DNA from: Owenia fusiformis
Taxonomy: Eukaryota > Annelida > Polychaeta > Sabellida > Oweniidae
NCBI GenBank assembly: GCA_903813345.2
Contig: CAIIXF020000003.1
Span: 15,204,931-15,268,930 of the forward strand
Length of the DNA: 64,000 nt
Direction: 5' to 3'
Positions within the stretch are counted from its first letter, which is position 1, and each line of letters begins with the position of its first letter. The position numbers and the translations under genes are program-made. The notes beneath the pieces were generated by a model, which searched no databases, was not told the DNA's origin, and saw only the letters and a list, made by a program, of their open reading frames with translations. Positions 56,942 through 64,000 of this stretch are shown here, piece by piece.

Positions 56942-58327
56942 TTACAAATAGCAATCCTTTTGATGCGATTGAGACTTTCTTAAATACTTCAAGTAAAGGT
57001 ATGAGAAAAGTATGCTAGCAGTAGATGATTGAGCAGTAAACAAAGCCATCACTGAAGACAGTAAAACATTAAATCCAAGATGATCTAAAGCAAATGGTAG
57101 GCAACCCATTATAATGACTTGGCAAGCGGAACTCACTATTGACATCTTAGTGTCTTTCTTATGCAGTAAAATTCCAAGGGAAAACAAAGCAAATGTTTGT
57201 ATAATTGGCCAGAATGTATACAACTTAAAGGGATAGTATACTGCAATGAAATTTTCTTCGGAAATGTGAAATAAATATAAGAATATAACCCTTGTAATGG
57301 GAGTTATCCAACATATTGAAATTGAAATCAAAAATGAAACAATTGCAATAATAGAGGTGCAGATAACTAGTTCATGGTCAAAATGTAATGATGAGTTACT
57401 CCCAGATGCAAGGTATGCGGATACCATTGTTGCGATACTGACTAATGTCCTTCGCAATGAATAAAATGCTGCGTGGAGGACATGAATGTTCGCCAGTGCC
57501 ATACTTCGCATAGATATAGATGGAGTTAGTTGTGCAACTGTAAAGCTGAGAATAATAGTTTCACATCTTTCGATCAATTCTTGTAGTCCTAGGGGTAGTG
57601 TTACTTTAATCATGTTGTGGTATGTCAGTTTCTTTGTGCTTTCATCTGGTAGCTCATTGATCAAGAATATTTTATATCCTATATAGCTAAAGAGAAGGTA
57701 AACCAATGCTGACACATATGCTGATATTACAGGTATCAAGATTGGTCTTCTAGTTATTAAGGGTGTAGCCATGAGAGAGAAAATACACCCTAATTTTGCA
57801 ATGAACCTCAACAACTCAGCGAGGAGACAGAAAGTGGTGTGTTTTTTCATTAATAATAATCCATGGATTGCAGATCCAGTATTTAGGATCACGGACAGCA
57901 AACAGAGGGATGCTATGCCAATCTGAATTTCTTCAAGTTCTTGATTAGTAATAAGAAATAGCACTTGGATGATGTATCCCACTCGTGTAAGACCAATCAC
58001 AAGAAAGATCCCTGCTGTGATGGTGCTACTGCAAATCATAAAGATCAGTCCTTTCTTTAAGTCCACCTTTGAGTTAACCAGTATAATAAATCCTTGGCTT
58101 GCCTGGCTTGGTGATACGTATGCCCGAAGAATGCTTGCAATGCTGAGTGTCAATGATACAACAACCAATGCTTCATTTATATCTCGGGTGAATGTTTGGC
58201 TCAAACTATCAACGATTTTAGCGATGGCTGGTTCCATATTTGCAATGGCAGTAGGTAAAAAAATTTGAAAGATAAACAGACATTTTCTCCAGTCAGTATC
58301 AGCCACATCATAAGCGCTATTAGTCAT
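56942..58327 (-). CDS. ANKH-like multipass transporter, single exon, copy 2
   Basis: 461 residues from the ATG at 58327. It is intact and differs from copy 1 at six positions over the longer open frame: a K/E and an N/S change near the N-terminus, then R/I, G/A, F/Y and V/I. By eye I count about 20 base differences in 1.45 kb, most of them silent, and most in the 3' third of the gene (57121-57420). Family, orientation and context are as for copy 1. The predominance of silent changes suggests both copies remain under constraint. A third copy is expected just beyond 64000. Confidence 0.75.
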   Translation of the reverse strand: MTNSAYDVADTDWRKCLFIFQIFLPTAIANMEPAIAKIVDSLSQTFTRDINEALVVVSLTLSIASILRAYVSPSQASQGFIILVNSKVDLKKGLIFMICSSTITAGIFLVIGLTRVGYIIQVLFLITNQELEEIQIGIASLCLLSVILNTGSAIHGLLLMKKHTTFCLLAELLRFIAKLGCIFSLMATPLITRRPILIPVISAYVSALVYLLFSYIGYKIFLINELPDESTKKLTYHNMIKVTLPLGLQELIERCETIILSFTVAQLTPSISMRSMALANIHVLHAAFYSLRRTLVSIATMVSAYLASGSNSSLHFDHELVICTSIIAIVSFLISISICWITPITRVIFLYLFHISEENFIAVYYPFKLYTFWPIIQTFALFSLGILLHKKDTKMSIVSSACQVIIMGCLPFALDHLGFNVLLSSVMALFTAQSSTASILFSYLYLKYLRKSQSHQKDCYL

Positions 58328-59700
58328 CTCTGTGAAGTTTTCCTTACTAAAATTAAAATGTAGATTAAATTTTGTAGCGTCAGTCAACTGCCCAACTTTT
58401 TTTGTCGAATGAGAAGCAATAAATGAGTTCTGTTTGAGTTATAAATATTCATTTGAATTATTGACCATAGATTGTTGATCTTATGCATCTTATCAATAAG
58501 TTACCCAAAAATTCTAAAGACCTTCTGTTCAGTTTTTTTATGTCTTTATAAATTGTGTCAATTTTGTATTTAAGCAAAATCAACATAGATTTTACTATTG
58601 AAAGGTTCTATGTCCACTTGTACCATATTTGAGAAAACAGAGAACAAACATTGGGGTTCTTTGCAACTTTGTAAAATAACAAAAATAAAAAGTTGATAAA
58701 AATCTTTATAGCCAAGAGGAATTATTCTTGATCAAAATATTACTCAATTAGATGAAGCTATATTTAAAGAAGCAAGCCACAATATTCCGAAGGGGAACCT
58801 TTTATCTATCCAGATCACATGATGTATCATTTTAACATTTTTACAAAATTATGAAACAAAAGGTGGGTGGCATAATTTGTGTAGAATCCAGGACAAGTGT
58901 GCCTGCAAAGGATGACACATCTTGTAATGCTCATAAAGGTGCATCTAATTCAGCTTGTAATCTGAAACTTCCTTTGGAGCTGCTCCATGGAGTATAGTTT
59001 TACTATGCAAAAGGACAATTCGGGAGACACACCGTCCATTTATGACCTAATCCGCGGTAATGAGCTTGTTGACATTACCAGGGAATATAACTGATCATTT
59101 CAGTAAAAATGGTGACCTTACCCTGCCCAAATGGAGCGCCCGAGTCTCTAGGGAATTGATTTTACTTTCTACAGGTAGCAATACTATACCTGGGAATAAA
59201 GTTGTTCTTAAGCCTTAGCAAAGTAACCTCCTTTGTTTACATTTGCCAAAACATAAAAAATTAGAAAATTTGTCATAACTTTTTAAAACCTCAATAATCG
59301 GAACCGATTTTACTTGTCATTTTAGGTATTGGGTATTTTAGTTGTACACAAACTGAGCTTGTCAGTGGTGTTTGTAATGTCTTCAAATTAGAGATTTCCC
59401 ACATTGAAGACATTCAATCCAAGAACATGTATTACCACGGAATGGATCGTATTGTGAGATAAATACTCAATGAATGAAATAACACACTTTTGTATTTTTT
59501 ATGTTATGTAAATAAAATATTAATTAGTGTGAGGCACATTCAGCCAAAACTGAGGAATGTGATATATGTCACAAGATGTTTCGTTTGAAAAGCCAAGTGA
59601 AACAACACAAAGCCACTATAGATAAGGTATACACATGTAACATCTGTCAGTAATCATTTTTGCAATATGAAAACACAAAGACATATAAATGTAATAAATA
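58328..59700. other. Upstream region of ANKH-like copy 2
   Basis: Collinear with 52398-53700. It includes a ~90-base stretch (about 59016-59107) without counterpart in unit 1; whether this is an insertion here or a deletion there is open. Confidence 0.5.
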
Positions 59701-60260
59701 CAGAATATCACATCATTTTGAGTGATATCATTTTTATCGCCGAGTTGATAGCAAATATCAACACGAGTGAGCGAAGCGAATGAGTGTTGATATTTGATAT
59801 CTACGAGGCGATAAATTGATATCACGAGAAATTATGTGATATTGGGTTTATCCCATGATTACAATCACCTTGTGATGTTCTGATCGAATTTCCAGGACAT
59901 TGGCAGACAATATAAACTAGAAATTAGAATATCAATTAAACACTTTATTTTAACGATTAAAAGTAAATACCATGATATAGTTCGTCATAAATACCATTTT
60001 TAATCGTTAGTTAGCAGCCTCCTAATCAAATTATATACACAATCGTAATTCAATACACCAATGAAACTTAAAGAGAATAAGTTAATGGACCTATTTTCTC
60101 AAAAATGAATAAATTATCTGACGTAATTTCCAACAATATTGTGGCGCGAAATGCAAATGTGATATCACACGGATATGCGTGAGATAAACGCTCGCTCGTG
60201 CAGATATCATATCCATTCGTGGATAAAAATCATATCACTCATAAATCATAGGATATCCTC
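59701..60260. mobile_element. 560-bp MITE inserted in unit 2
   Basis: Absent at the matching site in unit 1, where AATAAATA joins TATATACAG directly. The ends pair imperfectly over about 40 bases ('GAGTGATATCATTTTTATC' against reversed 'GAGTGATATGATTTTTATC'). A perfect 13-bp stem (59752-59764/59784-59796) has the loop GAGTGAGCGAAGCGAATGA. No coding capacity. Confidence 0.8.
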
Positions 60261-60325
60261 TATATACAGTGTATGTATATAATATATAAATATAAATATA
60301 TATGTCTCTGGATAACATGATTTTT

Positions 60326-61303
60326 GGCTCACACAGTGAGCCTATGGGATTGACCAGTGGTCCGTCCGTCCGTCTGTCCGCCCGTCCGTTGGTCCGTCCG
60401 TCAACATTGGCCGCACAAATGAAAACTGCTATTCGGATTGAGTCCTATCCACATTCATTTTATGCATATCCATAATGCCTATTTGACCTATCATCGCCAT
60501 TTCCCAAGTTCGCCCGGTTTCCGAGAAATTGCGGATTTTGACGTCAAAAAGTCAAATTTTCTGTAAATACTAGACACTTTGTTGAAGTAGAACTTTCAAA
60601 TACCTTTTAGTAGTTTGTGTATATGCAACTTATGTCCTCTGAAGATTTCAAAGCTCTTGGAATTACGGTTTTTGGTGTTTACTCTATAAAATTTGAAAAA
60701 AGTAGGACTTAGTTATTTTCAGGAAACTTTCTCATATGTAAAGTCAATGGCAGCTTTTGTGATTGACAAGATTCTTAAAGTTTGCCTTATACTTGATCAT
60801 TTCCTGCAATAAATTACATCATTAATAGATTTAAGCATTCCCTACATATTTCTCAATATATGTCAGCATCAAATTTTTACCGTTTTTGAGATATTTGACG
60901 CCAAAAAGCAGTAAAAATAAGTTATTTTTCAACTTGCTTCAATTTGACCAAATTTTTTTTTGAAAATCATCTACAAGTTACCAGGAGTTCAAATCTGACA
61001 TTAGTTTTAGGATTTGACCTTTACTTGACCTTCAGTGACCTTCGAAAGGTCAAAAAACTTGATTTTTCAAATTGATTTTTGGATGTATATTTTGGTCAGC
61101 TTAATCACAAAAGACCTTACTGAGCTCTGAATAAGTAAAATTTTCAAGGTCAAATGTCATCAAATAGGTCACACAACTATGCTATCTAAGTTTGTCAAAG
61201 TTCGAGACTACATATCCAAATCAATATTTTTGTTTGAAAGTCAGGATATAAATTCCTCTGAAGGTTCCAAACTGTGTGAGCATAGGACCGTGGGTCCTTC
61301 ATT
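60326..61303. mobile_element. 978-bp non-autonomous element inserted in unit 2
   Basis: Absent in unit 1, where the flanks join near 54291. Begins with a 7-bp hairpin (GGCTCAC/GTGAGCC), then a CCGTCCGT-rich tract at 60361-60400. GCTCACACAGT near the left end is inverted as ACTGTGTGAGC near the right end (61271-61281). The layout of hairpin plus CCGT tract is the same as in 13292-14719, although the bodies differ. No open frame. Confidence 0.75.
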
Positions 61304-61668
61304 AGTGTCTGTATGGAAGCAGTGATATAATCCCCGACCCCGAATCCAAAACTTTAAAGCATAACACACTCCACTTTGCTTAGATGCGTCCCTGGATCTA
61401 TTTTATGAGTTATCATCTACTGTTTTTTCTGAGTCGAAGCCTTCATTTATAACACTGATCATACCTATATTCACTCGCAGCCCACCAAATGTATGCAACT
61501 TGTGATTTGCTCTTGTTTGTAACTTTGAACATACTGAATTAAAAAAAATCATCTTGACCAGCACTTACTTCTTTCACTCGTGCACTCCTAAATGATATAC
61601 ATTGATATTTATAAATGAGCATATGCACTAGCTAGTGAATGCTCCCCCCCCCCCCCGTCCCTCGCCCA

Positions 61669-62511
61669 GAAAAAAAATTTGGGCCCAAATATTTTGTAGG
61701 GCCTCAATCAGTGAGCCTTTTTGGATATTACCAAATTATAATAAATGGGAGCACGTGGGTTATCGCAAACAATTTCAGAAGGTTATATCTTGGATTATGA
61801 CTATTTTCTGACAATGAAGACAAGTTTATCTTTTAGATCAATTCATTATCTCAAAGAAAATTATGCACAGTAATAATAAATTCAAACAAACTCGGAGATA
61901 TTTAACTATCAATTAAACCATCAACACACTTTTTTTCAAAGATGTTGACCCCATTTTCACCAAAAATGCAATCATTTTTTACAATGTTTAATGCATTACT
62001 ATTTTTTATTTTGATGTATCAAATAGTTCTTGAAAGAAAAACTTAATTGCATTAAGATAAGTGTTCGCCATGTTATTTCTCCATTGAAAAATCTCTGCTA
62101 GCCATTGGTTTCAGTTCATTTTGGTCATCCAAATTGAATATCTTTAAAGTCCCTGGAGCAATCAAATTTCCCTCTTAGGAAATCGAACATGTCTCAAATC
62201 ACATTCTAATTATGCATTCAACAATATAATAATAGGTTGCATTTTTGGTGAACATTATGTCAACATTTTTGAAAAAGCATGTTGATTGGTCCATTGCCCC
62301 TTCAATATCACTTAGGTCTGATTAACTAAATTATCATTATATATACTTTTCTTGAAGATAATGAATGGATCTAAAAGATACACCCATGTTCATGATCAGA
62401 AAATATTCATAATTCAAGTTACAATCGTTTGAAATTGTTTGCGATAACCTACATGCTCCTTTTCAAAAAATGGGCCAAAAATTTTGATTCAAGGGCCCAA
62501 TTATTTTCTCC
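61669..62511. mobile_element. ~850-bp imperfect palindrome, unit 2
   Basis: Near-identical copy of 54651-55503 brought by the tandem duplication. It has a small deletion next to 'GAGCACGTGGG' and a few substitutions. Confidence 0.8.
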
Positions 62512-62615
62512 AAAATTTGAACATATTTCACATATTTCCTTTGGGATGAACCCTGTGCTCTTATACAAATACTCATGTGTGTCATGCTCCTCAGATGCAC
62601 TGTCTGAATCAGAAT

Positions 62616-62746
62616 TGGAGAGAGTTTCAGTACAATGATTAAGCGTGTAAAGGATCAGGGCCCAATCTTAGTCATAAGGGACACTGATGGCAACATATTT
62701 GGGGGCTTTGCCTCGGAGAGCTGGACCATGAAACCTCAATACTCAG
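62616..62746 (+). pseudogene. Partial copy of TLDc exon 6 (unit 3)
   Basis: Same 5'-truncated exon as at 55608, with an in-frame 3-base deletion (loss of one Thr after GGCCCA) and a His-to-Asn change. The donor is intact, the acceptor missing. Confidence 0.8.
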
Positions 62747-62895
62747 GTGATTATATAATCTAGAATATCTGTCTTGTTTTCTGTTCACCGATTTTTTGAT
62801 TGTTTTCCTTTAAAAGAGAGCTTCAAATACACTCTTTGAAGTAGAACTAGTTCTTGATCTAGCCTTACCCAATCAGAACCATCTACTTAACCCTT

Positions 62896-63229
62896 TTTTT
62901 TCACTCATTTATTTCATATATACATACTACAGCATTCTATAAAAAAAATTGTGTTTACAATTGACTGGTTAAAGGTTGTCGCCAACATTAGTTATATATT
63001 TCTTTTTCTCAAGAAGTGATACAAAAAGCTTATTCTTATGATGCTTTATCTACAAAACAAGTTCTTATGATCTTTTTTATCTACCAAGTTTACTTCTTTT
63101 TTTTTGATCAAGTATTATTTATGGATGTTGTGGTTGTATTTCATATGTAGTTGTATGCATCTATGGAATAACCTCATTCATACATCCCTCATTCATACAC
63201 TCATTCACTCATTCATTCACTCATTCAAT
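62896..63229 (-). mobile_element. Retroposon insertion in unit 3 with 16-bp target duplication
   Basis: CATCTACTTAACCCTT is duplicated at 62880-62895 and 63230-63245, and occurs once, uninterrupted, in units 1 and 2. The insert starts with a T-run (poly-A on the minus strand) and ends in a (TCATTCAC)n-type tract. There is no long frame. The target-site length and the tail fit a SINE or a short 5'-truncated LINE. Confidence 0.8.
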
Positions 63230-64000
63230 CATCTACTTAACCCTTATACAGTTAGGGTATAGATCTGCCCCCTCCACCTTTTGATCCACAGGAGAGTGTA
63301 TTAGGTATCATTGGAAAGGATAATCAAAAGATAAATTATGGAAAAAGTTTTAGAAATACCTTGGGGGACTGACCCCCCCCCCCCCCCCTAACCATTTAAG
63401 GGTTATTCAGAATTGCAGTCACAGAATGTAACTGTTATACCTTAATAAGTAGCATATCTTTGTTTCATGTTTAAACTCCCATGTATTGACATGGCAGCTA
63501 CTTTTGGGATTGTTTAGATCTTATAAGCATAAAAATTCAGGCTAGATTTACCCTTTGCATTCGTTCAACTTCTTAAAAGAGAGCTTCGTCTTCACTCTTA
63601 CAGTTTATACATGAAAATTACTGAGCCATTCGGAGTTCATTTTTTTGAAATACTGACCGCTTTCTAGATATGGTCATTTCCTCAAATAGCATCCCATAGT
63701 TAATGAGCATGCATTTAGCATTGGTTCCTTCCAGCTCGCTGATTGGTTGAGAAAAGATCAGTGTTGTATGACCTGGGCTATCACGGGCATAGGTCATGAG
63801 GGCGGGGCCACTAAACTGTAATATAGTCTATACTAGGCAGAGGGTAGTTTATAACTAGACCCTGCACGCAGGGCAGGGTACTAGCTTTTACTGTTAGGTT
63901 CTTGATCTTACATTATTCCATACATTTTACCCAGTCACAAAATAACATTTGCAATGGTGTTGAGATTTTCTTTTGCACTGTACAAGGTGGAATATTTGAT

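Larger units (their letters stand above)
55608..62615. repeat. Tandem duplication unit 2 (7008 bp)
   Basis: Same order of parts as unit 1, starting at 'TGGAGAGAGTTTCAG'. It is longer because of two insertions (59701-60260 and 60326-61303) and about 90 extra bases near 59016, and it lacks the unit-1 insertion. Confidence 0.9.
62616..64000. repeat. Tandem duplication unit 3, cut by window edge
   Basis: Collinear with the first ~1.05 kb of units 1 and 2, up to the start of the ANKH-like 3' flank at about 50710 of unit 1. It carries a 334-base insertion (62896-63229). Confidence 0.9.

Overview
This is a gene-containing window from an animal nuclear genome. Genes are split into many short exons with GT..AG introns, the base composition is AT-rich, and introns are full of small DNA elements, tRNA-headed SINEs and minisatellites. 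Exons translate into close orthologues of vertebrate proteins, while the mobile elements look like those of marine invertebrates. I would guess an invertebrate deuterostome or a lophotrochozoan; the sequence alone does not fix the phylum.

Layout. (1) 177-22673, plus strand: the last 14 coding exons of CMIP (C-Maf-inducing protein, LRR adaptor); the 5' exons lie left of the window. Its introns carry tandem arrays, a 1.43-kb inverted-repeat element and SINE fragments. (2) 22674-34552: gene-free. It holds two copies of a short MITE, two foldback palindromes, and a 3.7-kb non-coding element (28230-31898) framed by perfect inverted repeats whose interior is packed with stem-loops. (3) 34920-46209, minus strand: complete CEP76 in 13 coding exons (663 aa). 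Its last intron hosts a same-strand intronless gene for a membrane-anchored Mab-21/cGAS-like nucleotidyltransferase (35645-37416) whose frame shifts once. The end of the last CEP76 exon, stop codon included, has been tandemly amplified downstream (34553-34970). (4) 46210-46388: a 179-bp head-to-head promoter between CEP76 and the next gene, with ETS-like and NRF1-like sites. (5) 46389-49794, plus strand: the first six coding exons of a MEAK7/TLDC1-type TLDc protein; its remaining exons are not in the window. (6) 49661-64000: large tandem duplication units (5.95 kb, 7.01 kb, and a third cut by the window edge) inside that TLDc gene. Each of the first two carries a partial TLDc exon and, antisense, an intact single-exon ANKH-like membrane transporter gene. 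Unit-specific insertions date the copies relative to each other.

How the genes relate. CEP76 and the TLDc gene probably share a promoter. CMIP and MEAK7 are both on human 16q23-q24, so their closeness here may be old linkage. The Mab-21/cGAS-like gene and the ANKH-like genes are guests in introns of conserved host genes, and the ANKH-like gene is being copied by local duplication.

The most unusual signals are the hairpin-packed element at 28230-31898 (with four stem-loops that share a loop but have different, still complementary stems), the nested membrane Mab-21/cGAS-like gene, and the ANKH-like duplication that breaks into the TLDc gene. All identifications come from reading translations and recalling families; no search was run.
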